Assembly (NCBI GenBank): GCA_045546555.1
Contig: JAZQCY010000092.1
Coordinates: 1 to 55,114 of the forward strand
Source: UMGS172 sp045546555
GTDB lineage: Bacteria; Bacillota; Clostridia; Oscillospirales; Acutalibacteraceae
Reading direction: 5' to 3'
DNA length: 55,114 nt
Shown: positions 27,201 through 35,156 of the stretch, one piece after another
Numbering within the stretch: position 1 is the stretch's first letter
How the letters are laid out: every line of letters begins with the position of its first letter
Position numbers and translations under genes: made by a program
Notes under the pieces: generated by a model
Databases searched by the model: none
Seen by the model: only the letters and a program-made list of their open reading frames with translations
What the model was told of the DNA's origin: nothing

Positions 27201-27696
27201 TTACGTATCCGCCTGCAATCAGCTTTTCGGCCAAGACAAGCATTGAGCATTCCTCACCCACCGAAAGGGTAAAGCAACGGTCACGCAAAGCCTCGGGCGG
27301 AAGGGTGGTGCTGATAGCCGCCTCAACCGAAGCAACACACACGTCAAAAGCCCCCTCCAACACCTTGGAGAGGGTACCTATTCTTTTGTGTTCGTATTCG
27401 TGCGAGTGTGAAACGTTGCGCCTTAAACAATAGTCCCTTGCAGGGAAGACCGCAACGTTTAGCCCCAAAGCCTCAAGATCCTCTAAAACACGCTCGTTTT
27501 CGGCATCTCCTGCCGTGAGGACAAGGGCTTTTTGACCGTTTTGTGCCGCCAGCACGGCCGACAGCACGCAGCGGTGGATATGCGACACACCCGTTAAAGC
27601 GATTGGGTACAAACGGTTTTTGACCGCCGCCGAAAGCTCTTTAAAGCTGTCGGTATTGCCCAATGCGTCAGAGAAGACGTTATACCTTAACTGCAT
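24244..27696 (-). CDS. mfd: Transcription-repair coupling factor
   Basis: A 1150-residue DNA translocase that removes stalled RNA polymerase at lesions and recruits UvrA. The N-terminal UvrB-like part spans about 1-350; the polymerase-interacting CarD-like domain follows with LQRGDYVVHATHGIGIFEG near residue 480; the RecG-like motor has Walker A GDVGFGKTEVALRAAFK, motif II DEEQRFG, motif III LSATPIPRTL and motif VI QLRGRVGRS; a TRCF C-terminal domain ends the protein. All motor motifs are intact. The ATG at 27696 lies 4 bp after the pth stop, with AGGTAATTTT upstream. Order pth-mfd-foldase is the common one in Firmicutes. Confidence 0.97.
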   Translation of the reverse strand: MQLRYNVFSDALGNTDSFKELSAAVKNRLYPIALTGVSHIHRCVLSAVLAAQNGQKALVLTAGDAENERVLEDLEALGLNVAVFPARDYCLRRNVSHSHEYEHKRIGTLSKVLEGAFDVCVASVEAAISTTLPPEALRDRCFTLSVGEECSMLVLAEKLIAGGYVKSAQVDGAGQFSIRGSIVDIFSPNLPNPCRLDFFGDEIDSIALFDVDTQRRTDTLDEIKITPVTEGSPDDPEQLAESLSKLLKKRSISDAQRKRIEEDIDRLEVGAAISYDAYLRHIFDRNVTLFDYFCDCDLDSITFIYDTNACFDKVDSCLKLHSEEIKTLLLEGDLPPDFKSVYLDRVGLAECLKKTDTVYCDSFPKTSYDVPPRALVNLNFKQNSGFSGAVASLCEDIKASAAKLTVVLGGSERAASNLCEEMCELGLKANFCLEPSQVGKKGVFVTVGVLSSGFELPDGSLSVVVHGKTAVKKRKKRFSGGSAVGSLEELQRGDYVVHATHGIGIFEGVQQLTTRGMTRDYIKISYAGKDALYVPVTSLDMVSRYIGSAEDTAIKLNKLGSSDWSRTRSRVKKAVKDMAKQLTVLYAKRMQQKGYQFSPDGDLQSDFERRFEFDETDDQLRCISEIKRDMERGVPMDRLLCGDVGFGKTEVALRAAFKCIADGKQCAILVPTTILCWQHYNTALQRFGNMAVEVEMLSRFRTPKQQEKIRKNLLAGNIDLIVGTHALISKDVKFKDLGLIIIDEEQRFGVAQKERLKELYPTVDALTLSATPIPRTLNMALSGLRDMSSIEEAPMNRHPVQTYVMEQDKSIVNEAISRELRRGGQVYYLHNRTEDIDSCAMKLQQAHPEARIGTAHGKMSEDTLSRVWQQLLEHEIDILVCTTIIETGVDVPNANTLIIENSDRFGLAQLHQLRGRVGRSHRTAFAYLLFTPGKALSDISQKRLDAIRRFTEFGSGFRIAMRDLEIRGAGSVLGGEQHGHMEAVGYDMYLKLLSEALAEEKGEEPEKQLECVVDIKMSAHIPERYISSLPQRLSAYRRIAAIRTNEDVLDVTDELLDRYGDLPQVVNDLIQVSFLKNKAAEMGITEISDQNGRLLLYCGALTESISRLLTSDIKRRVMFSAGSKPYVSVRLQEKQHILDALKEVLEYMQA

Positions 27697-27700
27697 AAAA

Positions 27701-28288
27701 TTACCTATTAAATTTATTCATTGCCTGCCCGATATCGGCCGTGACCATGGTCTTTACCGCCTCGGCGGCATTTTTCTCGGCCTCGTCGATTTTGGCTTTG
27801 TCATCCTTATTCGGCTTGCCAAGCACCCAATCGGCAAGGTCGTATTCGGGGTGGGGCTTCTGACCCATTCCGATCTTGACCCTTGGGATATTATCGGTGC
27901 CCGAAAGCTCAATTATGTCTTTGAGGCCGTTGTGGCCGCCGTGGCTTCCCGATTTTCTGATGCGAAGCCTGCCTGCATCCATGGAAACATCGTCCGATAC
28001 AACGATAACCTTGTCAAAAGGCACCTTAAAAAACCTTGCAACCTCGCAAACGGCGGCGCCCGAGTTATTCATAAAGGTCAAGGGCTTTTGGAAAAGCACC
28101 TTATGACCCTTTATCTCACCGTCGTAGATAAGCGACTGAAACTTGTTTTTCTCGGGGCCTGCACCCAATTCCTTTATAAGGATATCCACACAGCGAAAGC
28201 CTGCGTTGTGGCGGGTTTCGGAATATTTGTCACCGGGGTTTCCGAGACCTACTATTATATATTCATATTTAGGCTTTGAGAACAGCAT
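27701..28288 (-). CDS. pth: Peptidyl-tRNA hydrolase
   Basis: A 195-residue enzyme that frees tRNA from peptidyl-tRNA dropped by ribosomes. The catalytic His is in SETRHNAGF (H27), the supporting Asp in VVSDD (D99/D100), and the family sequences VGLGNPG, PLTFMNNSG and GSHGGHNGLK are intact. The frame starts at 28288, inside the last 20 bp of the preceding membrane-protein gene, so the two genes overlap and are translationally linked. mfd follows after 4 bp. Confidence 0.97.
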   Translation of the reverse strand: MLFSKPKYEYIIVGLGNPGDKYSETRHNAGFRCVDILIKELGAGPEKNKFQSLIYDGEIKGHKVLFQKPLTFMNNSGAAVCEVARFFKVPFDKVIVVSDDVSMDAGRLRIRKSGSHGGHNGLKDIIELSGTDNIPRVKIGMGQKPHPEYDLADWVLGKPNKDDKAKIDEAEKNAAEAVKTMVTADIGQAMNKFNR

Positions 28289-29039
28289 TTTTAACCTTCC
28301 TCATTCTGATATAGATAATAAGCAGATGCACGGCAAACAGAAGCATTACTACCGCAAAAGCAAAGTAAAGTCCTGCGGTCGGGTAAGCTACCGCAGGGTC
28401 AATGGGGCATCTGCAGGGGATAACGAGGTTGAGCGCCCTGAGCCCCTTGAAAACCAAAACAAAAGCAAGTAAAAGGTTGACAACGCTTGACAGAAAGGCA
28501 GTTTTGGTGAAGGGGAGATTTTTGCGCTTTGAACGGTTCAATGAACCAAAGCTTAATCCAAGGCAAAGGAAGCCGACCGCAAGACAGGCGGCAACGGTAT
28601 CGGCACCCGAAAAAACGGTGTTGGCATACTCATTCAGCGGTTTGGGGATGATGTCGGTCACACCGTCAAGCAGCTTGGAAGCCTTCCACAAAAGCTCGTT
28701 GGTCAGCTTAAACTCGTCCAACACGGCAAACACCGCAAGCAACACAGCAACCAAGAGATACACACATTTTTTGAATTTCAAGCCGTATCCGCCGTAAAGA
28801 GCTTTTGATTTTTTGAAGCCCACGGCTTGTGCGATAAGCACGAGCAAGCTGATCGGCAAAAGCACAGCGCCTGCCAAGAAATCAAAGAACAAAAGTCCTA
28901 ACGAGGTCAACACAAAAACGGCGGCCGCAACCATGCCGAGGACACTGCGGCCAATGCCACGCACCTCATACACAACGGGCGGCAAAAACAGTCCCGGTTC
29001 ATTTGAAATATTATTTTCCTCAATAATTTCAATGCTCAA
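28269..29039 (-). CDS. Multi-pass membrane protein, unknown function
   Basis: About 256 residues with six or so hydrophobic segments in pairs (about 35-75, 90-110, 140-160, 175-200, 225-250). The middle loop LDEFKLTNELLWKASKLLDGVTDIIPKPLNEY is amphipathic. I find no family motif. The first possible codon is a TTG at 29054, but a TTG at 29039 has GGGGGTG 6 nt upstream and is the better start; either is possible. It opens the operon with pth and mfd, behind a good promoter. A role tied to translation or repair is not implied. Confidence 0.75.
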   Translation of the reverse strand: MSIEIIEENNISNEPGLFLPPVVYEVRGIGRSVLGMVAAAVFVLTSLGLLFFDFLAGAVLLPISLLVLIAQAVGFKKSKALYGGYGLKFKKCVYLLVAVLLAVFAVLDEFKLTNELLWKASKLLDGVTDIIPKPLNEYANTVFSGADTVAACLAVGFLCLGLSFGSLNRSKRKNLPFTKTAFLSSVVNLLLAFVLVFKGLRALNLVIPCRCPIDPAVAYPTAGLYFAFAVVMLLFAVHLLIIYIRMRKVKNAVLKA

Positions 29040-29075
29040 AATCGGCACCCCCAATTAAATGGCCTTATCTAATAT

Positions 29076-29104
29076 ATTATACCTTAAAATATTGCCGCCG
29101 TCAA
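29076..29104 (-). promoter_or_regulatory. Sigma-A promoter of the membrane protein-pth-mfd operon
   Basis: On the minus strand, TTGACG (29099-29104) and consensus TATAAT (29076-29081) are 17 bp apart. Confidence 0.75.
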
Positions 29105-29144
29105 TCAAAATCAGAAAAGACATTCCGGATCCGCCAAAATAAAA

Positions 29145-29246
29145 ATGTCATCCTGAACGAAGTGAAGGATCTTGAAAAAGATTCTTCGCAGGCCCTTCGG
29201 CGAAATTCGCCTTGGGCGACGCCGTGGCGTCGGCTCAGAATGACAT
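29145..29246. repeat. MITE-like element with terminal inverted repeats
   Basis: About 102 bp bounded by ATGTCATCCTGA and its near-perfect inverse TCAGAATGACAT (one mismatch in 12). Inside are further hairpins such as GATCTTGAAAAAGATTC and GGCGACGCCGTGGCGTCGG. No coding capacity. Dispersed non-coding repeats starting with GTCATCCTGA are known from several gut Clostridia and other bacteria; copy number in this genome is unknown. Confidence 0.65.
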
Positions 29247-29266
29247 ATATGTTTATATGGTTTGAA

Positions 29267-30391
29267 TCAATTGTATCTGCACTCACGGTTTTTGGCATTG
29301 CCGAGACCTATGGTGCTTATGGTCTTATTGGCGGTGTCGATGGTAACAACCTCGCCGTTTTTGCCGCCGTTTTTAAAGGACATATACAGTCTGCCGTTTT
29401 CATCAATATATTCGATCTGTTCGTGCTCGTGACCGTTGAGATAGGCGATAAAATCGCCGCCACCGGATATAAATTCCTCAACAGCATTGCGGATCGCATC
29501 GGAATTGCTGACACCGTTGGTAGTCTTACCCGTTGCGGCCAAAGTGAAGTTGGCATCAAGCGGCACGTGAGACATTACAATTAGAGAATATTCGGTATTT
29601 ATAGCCTCTGTCTTGAACCACTCAACCTGCTCATCACTGATCTTAAAGCAGCTTGTGTACTTGGTTCCGTCATAAACGTCGTCGTCCTGGTTGAGCATTA
29701 CAACACGGATCTTGTCGTTGGGGAAGTCCATATAATAGTAGGAGCCGTTGCCGCCGGTCACCATTTTATCCCCGTTATATTCCTTCAAGGGTGCATAAAC
29801 CATGTTTATATGATCTTCGGGCATGATCTGCATTGTATGGTCAGCCCATTTTTGGCACCACATAATGTTGGTGTCGTGGTTACCGACCGTCATAAACACG
29901 GGGCACTTGGCACGGGTGGTAAAGCGGCTGACAATGTCGCTCATGCAGGCACGCATATTGGCATCGTTGTCGATCTCATCCTGCGAATAACCACGGATAA
30001 GGTCACCGAGGTTTGCGATGAAATCAAGCTCAACAAAGTTGGACAAAGCGGCGGCATTTTTACCAACCTCGGCAATGTTGAGGTCGTAATGGTGAGTATC
30101 AGTCTCAACAAGGAAGGAGAACTTGCCGTGTACGGCGGTCTGAACCTCGGTCAGCTTGTCGGACCATTTGCCGAGATGCTGTGTCATGGCGATCTGATCG
30201 TCGGTCAGACGGCTTACGGTATCCTTTGAAGATGTATCGCTTTCGGTCGAAGCAACAGTAGAGTTGTTGCCGGCGGCGGTCGAAGCGTCGGACGAGGTGC
30301 CGTTGGACGAGTCACCGCATCCGCAGGCGAAAATAAGGCACAGAGCAAGAACTACTGCAATGATGCTTTTTACAGATTTCAAAAAGTTCAT
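29267..30391 (-). CDS. Secreted calcineurin-like metallophosphoesterase lipoprotein
   Basis: A 374-residue lipoprotein. The signal MNFLKSVKSIIAVVLALCLIFACGCG has a lipobox ending at C23 or C25 and is followed by a Ser/Thr/Asn-rich linker to about residue 60. The phosphoesterase domain has the metal motifs in order: ETDTHH, NLGDLIRG (GD), VGNHD, SHVP and NGHEHE (GHxH). It therefore should hydrolyse phosphomono- or diesters outside the cell; the substrate is open. GGAGG lies 9 nt before the ATG at 30391 and a strong promoter precedes it. It is followed within 20 bp by the MITE-like repeat, and no clear terminator is seen. Confidence 0.88.
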   Translation of the reverse strand: MNFLKSVKSIIAVVLALCLIFACGCGDSSNGTSSDASTAAGNNSTVASTESDTSSKDTVSRLTDDQIAMTQHLGKWSDKLTEVQTAVHGKFSFLVETDTHHYDLNIAEVGKNAAALSNFVELDFIANLGDLIRGYSQDEIDNDANMRACMSDIVSRFTTRAKCPVFMTVGNHDTNIMWCQKWADHTMQIMPEDHINMVYAPLKEYNGDKMVTGGNGSYYYMDFPNDKIRVVMLNQDDDVYDGTKYTSCFKISDEQVEWFKTEAINTEYSLIVMSHVPLDANFTLAATGKTTNGVSNSDAIRNAVEEFISGGGDFIAYLNGHEHEQIEYIDENGRLYMSFKNGGKNGEVVTIDTANKTISTIGLGNAKNRECRYN

Positions 30392-30421
30392 ACTAAAACC
30401 TCCGTATAAAAATACATAAAT

Positions 30422-30450
30422 ATTTTATCGCAAATAAACACAATTGTCAA
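30422..30450 (-). promoter_or_regulatory. Sigma-A promoter of the secreted phosphoesterase gene
   Basis: On the minus strand, consensus TTGACA (30445-30450) and TAAAAT (30422-30427) are 17 bp apart. Confidence 0.8.
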
Positions 30451-30525
30451 TGCAGAATGGTGTACTGAAATTATAATATTGTATAAACTCAAATCTGCCA
30501 AAGGTTTAAAATTCAAAATCTAATC

Positions 30526-30554
30526 TTGACATTTTGAGGTTACGGTAGTATTAT
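30526..30554 (+). promoter_or_regulatory. Sigma-A promoter of the thrS T-box transcript
   Basis: TTGACA at 30526-30531 and TATTAT at 30549-30554 are 17 bp apart, directly in front of the T-box leader. Confidence 0.75.
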
Positions 30555-30559
30555 ATATT

Positions 30560-30797
30560 GTAACAAAGCGTTGATGGGAAGAGTAACCGAGAAAGATATC
30601 CTTAAAGAGAGCACGGTCACCGGCTGAAAGCCGTGCGGAAAAGCTTTTCGGTGAAGACCACCCCTGAGTGCAGTCGGTAAAAAAGACTGACGTCTGACCT
30701 GCGTTATAGGTTTAAAGAGTGATAAATCAAGGTGGAACCGAGCTGATACAGCGCCCTTGGTGTGTTTTGCACACCAAAGGCGTTTTTGTTTTCATTG
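30560..30797 (+). promoter_or_regulatory. Threonine T-box leader of thrS
   Basis: A tRNA-sensing leader. The 5' part GTTGATGGGAAGAGTAACC is the usual opening of stem I. The specifier is read as ACC (30657-30659) after GTGAAG, the same context that precedes the Phe codon in the pheS leader of this window. The T-box bulge GGTGGAACCGAGC (30731-30743) would pair with the CCA end of uncharged tRNA-Thr. The terminator stem CGCCCTTGGTGTG/CACACCAAAGGCG followed by TTTTTGTTTT closes it. Confidence 0.9.
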
Positions 30798-30959
30798 TAG
30801 GGAATGGATTTATCCATTCCGTATAAATCGTTTGTAAGGCATAAATGCCTTCCTTACAAAACGGATCAAAGATTTTACAGCCTTCCCTTGTGAGGGAAGG
30901 TGGCATTGCGAAGCAATGACGGATGAGTAGTCCGTGGGCGATTTGTGAATCGCCCCTAC
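30797..30959. repeat. Composite palindromic repeat with GTAGGG...CCCCTAC ends, between T-box and thrS
   Basis: 163 bp that break into consecutive hairpins: GGAATGGAT/ATCCATTCC, GTAAGGCAT/ATGCCTT..TTAC, CCTTCCC/GGGAAGG, CATTGC/GCAATG, CGGA/TCCG and GGGCGATT/AATCGCCC. The outer ends are GTAGGG and its inverse. The first hairpin recurs nearly base for base at 36769. No coding capacity. It lies inside the thrS mRNA after the T-box terminator. Confidence 0.75.
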
Positions 30960-30998
30960 GTCAAAAATATAGTAACCAACCGAAAAGGAGTAATAAAA

Positions 30999-32801
30999 AT
31001 GAAGGTAATCTACAATAACGGAACTGTTGATCAGTGCCCCGAAGCAGAGGAGCTTGAGGTTCTTCGCCACTCGGCGGCACACATTATGGCTCAGGCAGTC
31101 AAACGTCTGTACCCCCAGGCAAAGTTTGCCTACGGCCCCGCAACCGAAAAGGGCTTTTACTATGACGTTGACCTTGGCGATGTAAAGCTGGTCGATAGTG
31201 ACCTTGCCGCAATCGAGGCCGAAATGAAGAAGATCACAAAGGAAAATCTTCCCATCAAGCCCGAGGTTTTGCCCCGTGATGAGGCTATCAAGCTGATGGA
31301 GTCTGAGGGTGAGGTCTATAAGGTCGAGCATATCGCCGACCTTGCTGACAACGAGCCTATCAGCTTCTACCGTCAGGGCGAGTATATTGATATGTGCCGT
31401 GGACCGCACATCACCTACACCAAGGCGCTCAAGGCCTTTAAGCTGACCTCGATTTCGGGCGCATATTGGAAGAACGATTCCAACAATAAGATGCTTACCC
31501 GTATCTACGGTACCGCTTTTGCCACCCAGCCTGAGCTTGACGAGTACCTCAAGGCGGTTGAGGAAGCCAAGCTGCGTGACCACAACAAGATCGGCCGTGA
31601 GCTCGAGTATTTCACCACCGTTGAATCGATCGGTCAGGGTCTGCCTATAATGCTTCCCAAGGGCGCACGCACCATTCAGCTTTTACAGCGTTTTGTTGAG
31701 GACGAGGAGCAAAGAAGAGGCTACCTGCTTACCAAAACTCCGCTTATGGCCAAGCGTGACCTTTACAGAATTTCCGGCCACTGGGATCACTACTTGGATG
31801 GTATGTTTGTCCTTGGCGACCCCAACGACGAGGAAAAGGAGTGCTTTGCGCTTCGCCCCATGACCTGTCCGTTCCAGTATCAGGTCTTCCTTAACAAGAT
31901 GCGCTCCTACCGTGACCTGCCCATGCGTCTCGGTGAGACCTCGACCCTTTTCAGAAATGAGGATTCGGGCGAGATGCACGGTCTTATCCGTGTCCGTCAG
32001 TTCACCATTTCCGAGGGTCACCTTATCCTGCGCCCCGAACAGCTGGAGGACGAGTTCAGAGGTTGTTTGGAACTCGCCAACTATATGCTGAAGGCCGTCG
32101 GCCTTGACGAGGACGTTTCCTACCGCTTCTCGCAGTGGGATCCCGAGCGTAAGGACAAGTATGAGGGTACCCCCGAGCAGTGGGATGAGGCACAGAGCCT
32201 CATGGGCAAAATCCTTGATAACCTTGGACTCAAGTATTCCATCGGTATCGACGAGGCCGCCTTCTACGGACCCAAGCTTGACATTCAGATCAAGAACGTC
32301 CACGGCAAGGAGGACACCCTTATCACCATTCAGATCGACATGCTGCTTGCCAAGAAGTTCGGTATGGAATACGTTGATGTTGACGGTGAAAAGAGAACGC
32401 CTTATATCATCCACAGAACCTCTTTGGGCTGTTACGAGAGAACCCTTGCTCTGTTGCTTGAAAAGTTTGCAGGTGCAATGCCTATGTGGCTTGCTCCCGA
32501 GCAGGTCAGAGTTATCCCCATTTCGGAAAGACTGCGTGACGAGGCCATGGCCGTTACCGACAGCCTCAAGGCCGCAGGCATCAAGGTCACCTGCGACGAC
32601 CGTAATGAGAAAATGGGCTACCGCATCCGTGAGGCCCAGCTTGAAAAGATTCCTTATATGCTGATCGTCGGCGACAAGGAAGTCGAAACCAATACCGTTT
32701 CGGTCAGAAAGCGTGGCGGTGTTGACCTCGGTTCCATGACACTGGATGAGTTTATCGCCAAGGCCAAGGAAGAGATCGAGACCTTGCATATCGATAAATA
32801 A
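30999..32801 (+). CDS. thrS: Threonyl-tRNA synthetase without TGS domain
   Basis: A 600-residue class II synthetase charging tRNA-Thr. It begins almost directly with the editing domain (HSAAHIMAQAVKRLYP at about residues 24-39, with the HxxxH metal motif), so the roughly 60-residue N-terminal TGS domain of standard ThrS is missing. The catalytic core (about 200-490) has the motif 2 region RNEDSGEMHGLIRVRQF and RTSLGCYERTLALLLE (motif 3), and the anticodon-binding domain (about 495-595) has the usual EQVRVIPISE and DDRNEKMGYRIREAQ. AAAGGAG lies 8-9 nt before the ATG at 30999; an in-frame upstream start lies within the repeat and has no ribosome site, so the absence of TGS is not a start error. 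Controlled by the T-box upstream. Confidence 0.97.
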   Translation: MKVIYNNGTVDQCPEAEELEVLRHSAAHIMAQAVKRLYPQAKFAYGPATEKGFYYDVDLGDVKLVDSDLAAIEAEMKKITKENLPIKPEVLPRDEAIKLMESEGEVYKVEHIADLADNEPISFYRQGEYIDMCRGPHITYTKALKAFKLTSISGAYWKNDSNNKMLTRIYGTAFATQPELDEYLKAVEEAKLRDHNKIGRELEYFTTVESIGQGLPIMLPKGARTIQLLQRFVEDEEQRRGYLLTKTPLMAKRDLYRISGHWDHYLDGMFVLGDPNDEEKECFALRPMTCPFQYQVFLNKMRSYRDLPMRLGETSTLFRNEDSGEMHGLIRVRQFTISEGHLILRPEQLEDEFRGCLELANYMLKAVGLDEDVSYRFSQWDPERKDKYEGTPEQWDEAQSLMGKILDNLGLKYSIGIDEAAFYGPKLDIQIKNVHGKEDTLITIQIDMLLAKKFGMEYVDVDGEKRTPYIIHRTSLGCYERTLALLLEKFAGAMPMWLAPEQVRVIPISERLRDEAMAVTDSLKAAGIKVTCDDRNEKMGYRIREAQLEKIPYMLIVGDKEVETNTVSVRKRGGVDLGSMTLDEFIAKAKEEIETLHIDK

Positions 32802-32805
32802 GCCT

Positions 32806-32847
32806 TAACAAAAAGCCTTTTCCGTTTGAACGGAAAAGGCTTTTTTC
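32806..32847 (+). terminator. Terminator of thrS, probably bidirectional
   Basis: Stem AAAAGCCTTTTCCGTT/AACGGAAAAGGCTTTT with flanking A- and T-runs, so it can also end the converging phosphoesterase operon. Confidence 0.85.
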
Positions 32848-32854
32848 TGTATAT

Positions 32855-34066
32855 TCAGTTTATTGCACGGTCATCGCCCGAGCCGATTCGGGTCAGCTTG
32901 ACCTTCCCATCGGGCAGGACGGTGACAATGTCAAAGCATTGCTCGGTCACGGTGCCGTCAAGCATCCAACGGTTTTCATCGGATTTAAAGCAACGGTAGG
33001 CATCGGTCTGCGTGACGTTGACGACAAGTCCCGACGGTGAAAGCGGTTGACCCTCATACGGGGTGGAAACGAACCTTCCTTCGGCATTGTAATCGGCCAT
33101 TTCCTGCTTGTCACGGTGGCGGTCGGCCGAAAGGAGAACCACGTTGCCCGAGCCCTTGGCTTCGGAGAGGTCATATTCGTGCTCGCCTGCGGCATAATAC
33201 CGTGTGACCAGCTCGTTGTCGGAAAAGACGTTTTTGACCGTCACCTTTGAGCGTGTTCGGTAGGCCGAAACGATCTTGAACATCTCAAGCATATAGTTTT
33301 CCAAACGTTCAAGACCGTTTTGAATAAGTCGGTGCGCATGGATGGCAACATCATAGCCCTCGGGAACCGACATGAGTGTTTCGTAAAGCCAATCGTATTG
33401 CAAAATCAGCTCCGGTGATACCGAAACACCGAAATACTTGAACACGGTGTTGCCGATTCTCGGACAGCCTGTGTTGAGAATGATGTGGCGCAGCTTTTGG
33501 TTGTTATCATCTATATAATAATGAAGTCTTGAGTGCGCCAAAAGTTCCTGAAACTCGTCCTCGGTGCAACCGAATTGGGTGATTTTTTCGGAAATGTCCT
33601 CAAAAACAGCACCTTTAACATAGGGCATCAGAGCTTTTTCAAGCTCACGTTGAGAAACCGTCCGAACGTCAAAATCATCGGTCGGCTTGGGGTTGTTAAG
33701 GTCGTGATTGCCCGGCACGACTATCATGCCGTCACCGCACGGCTCACTCATTATATCAATATAATCACGGATGTTCTGAACGGCTATCTCCTTTGTTTTG
33801 TCAAAGTTGATATAATCGCCGCCCAAAACCACCTTGTCAATGCCCGTTACCGCACGGATATAGCCAATAATGGCAGGGGAGTGCATACGGTTGGTGTTTT
33901 CATTTGCGGCACCTCGATGAGGGTCGGCAAGGAAAATGAAGCTTTTGCCCTTGGGGATCGATCTTATCTTGGCATCAAGATAGGGCAGCTTGCCTTCGGG
34001 GGTGTCAATGGGAGCAAACCAATATTTGGGGATAAGTCGCTTAAAATGCTCTGCTGTTACACTCAT
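32855..34066 (-). CDS. Calcineurin-like metallophosphoesterase (cytosolic)
   Basis: A 403-residue protein without signal peptide. Metal motifs are FLADPHRG (DxH), LGGDYINF (GD), VPGNHDLNN (GNHD), and later IHAHR and LLSADRH for the C-terminal histidines. The spacing fits the calcineurin-like superfamily, but the DPHRG and SADRH contexts differ from standard Icc or YfcE proteins, so the substrate is unknown. It follows a second phosphoesterase gene by 4 bp and a protein-tyrosine phosphatase gene further up, so three hydrolases share one transcript. AAGGG lies about 9 nt upstream of the ATG. Confidence 0.85.
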   Translation of the reverse strand: MSVTAEHFKRLIPKYWFAPIDTPEGKLPYLDAKIRSIPKGKSFIFLADPHRGAANENTNRMHSPAIIGYIRAVTGIDKVVLGGDYINFDKTKEIAVQNIRDYIDIMSEPCGDGMIVVPGNHDLNNPKPTDDFDVRTVSQRELEKALMPYVKGAVFEDISEKITQFGCTEDEFQELLAHSRLHYYIDDNNQKLRHIILNTGCPRIGNTVFKYFGVSVSPELILQYDWLYETLMSVPEGYDVAIHAHRLIQNGLERLENYMLEMFKIVSAYRTRSKVTVKNVFSDNELVTRYYAAGEHEYDLSEAKGSGNVVLLSADRHRDKQEMADYNAEGRFVSTPYEGQPLSPSGLVVNVTQTDAYRCFKSDENRWMLDGTVTEQCFDIVTVLPDGKVKLTRIGSGDDRAIN

Positions 34067-34070
34067 AATA

Positions 34071-35156
34071 TCAGCCCTTTTTAATTGTATTGGTTTCCAA
34101 AACCTTGCCGTTGGAGTCGGTGAACTGTACCGTTATCTCATTTTCACCAAATATGTAGCCACAGCCTGCAAAATAGTTTTCACCGCAGATTGAACCGACA
34201 ACAACGGTACAAGGTTGACCGTAGTGGTCGGTTTCACAACCGATTTGTCGAACGTTCAACTCGTGAATATGACCGCAAATCATAACGTGGGGCTTGACGT
34301 GCTCTTTGAGCAAAGCACACCACTCGGTATAAACATCACCCTCAATGTCAAACGGAGGCGTGAGTTTTTGGGAAAATGGGTTATGCGCCACAACAACACG
34401 GGTCTTGACACCCTCGGCATTATAGGTCCTGTTAGCATTGTCGATAAGCTGTTTTAACAAAGCCGTCTGACGGCGGCGGAATGCCTTACAGTAAACGGTG
34501 TAGCCGTACTCGGGACCAAAATCGTCCTTGTCCTCGCCGCAGTCAAGCAATAATCCCCAAATCGAGCCCAAACGGAAGGTGTAATAGGTCTTGCCTTGGA
34601 AATTGGGGGTGTACTCGGCGAATTTTTCGGCATAGTTTCCTCGCATATCGTGGTTGCCTCTCGAAAATACCGAGGGACATTCACCACAGGTTATGCCCGA
34701 GCAAATTTCATAAATGTTTTTAAACTTTTCGGGGTTGCCCGAATGGTCGATAACGTCACCGTTCAAAATAAGGAAATCAATATCCCCAAAAACCTTGGCC
34801 GCCTTGATAGGGGTTTCAATACGGTTGTGCGCATCCGAAATATGATATGCACGGGCGTTTTTCTCGGGTACCGGGCGGAATTTATAGGTAAACTCCTGCT
34901 CGGGCTCGGTGGTGGTGAAATACGGCTTTCTTTCGATAAGCGGACGCACACAAACGGTGTACTCCTTGGCCTCGTCCAAGGCCTTCATCGGAACAATGCA
35001 ACGGTGCAGATCGTTCAAAGAACGCATAATACCGTTGGACTCGTCGTAGTAGTATTCGTCGCCTACCTTGACACGGAAGACCGAGGGCTTTTCGACCTCG
35101 ACCATGATCTGATAATCCTTTTCCACGGCAAAGACCGCAGGTGCTGTTTTAAGCAT
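34071..35156 (-). CDS. Metallophosphoesterase with N-terminal beta domain (purple-acid-phosphatase-like)
   Basis: A 361-residue cytosolic-looking protein. Residues 1-95 form a beta-rich, fibronectin-like lead (FRVKVGDEYYYDESNG...), as in purple acid phosphatases; the catalytic domain then shows YHISDAHN (DxH), LNGDVIDHSG (GD), SRGNHDMRG (GNHD), VVAHNPF and ICGHIHE (GHxH). All metal ligands are in place. The start at 35156 has GGAGG 8 nt upstream and lies 8 bp inside the end of the LMW-PTP gene; the longer frame to 35174 is less likely. Another phosphoesterase follows by 4 bp. Substrate not known. Confidence 0.87.
   Translation of the reverse strand: MLKTAPAVFAVEKDYQIMVEVEKPSVFRVKVGDEYYYDESNGIMRSLNDLHRCIVPMKALDEAKEYTVCVRPLIERKPYFTTTEPEQEFTYKFRPVPEKNARAYHISDAHNRIETPIKAAKVFGDIDFLILNGDVIDHSGNPEKFKNIYEICSGITCGECPSVFSRGNHDMRGNYAEKFAEYTPNFQGKTYYTFRLGSIWGLLLDCGEDKDDFGPEYGYTVYCKAFRRRQTALLKQLIDNANRTYNAEGVKTRVVVAHNPFSQKLTPPFDIEGDVYTEWCALLKEHVKPHVMICGHIHELNVRQIGCETDHYGQPCTVVVGSICGENYFAGCGYIFGENEITVQFTDSNGKVLETNTIKKG

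Noticed and set aside
30797..30959. CRISPR array
   Set aside because: The hairpin units differ from each other in sequence and there are no equal repeats with spacers, nor cas genes.
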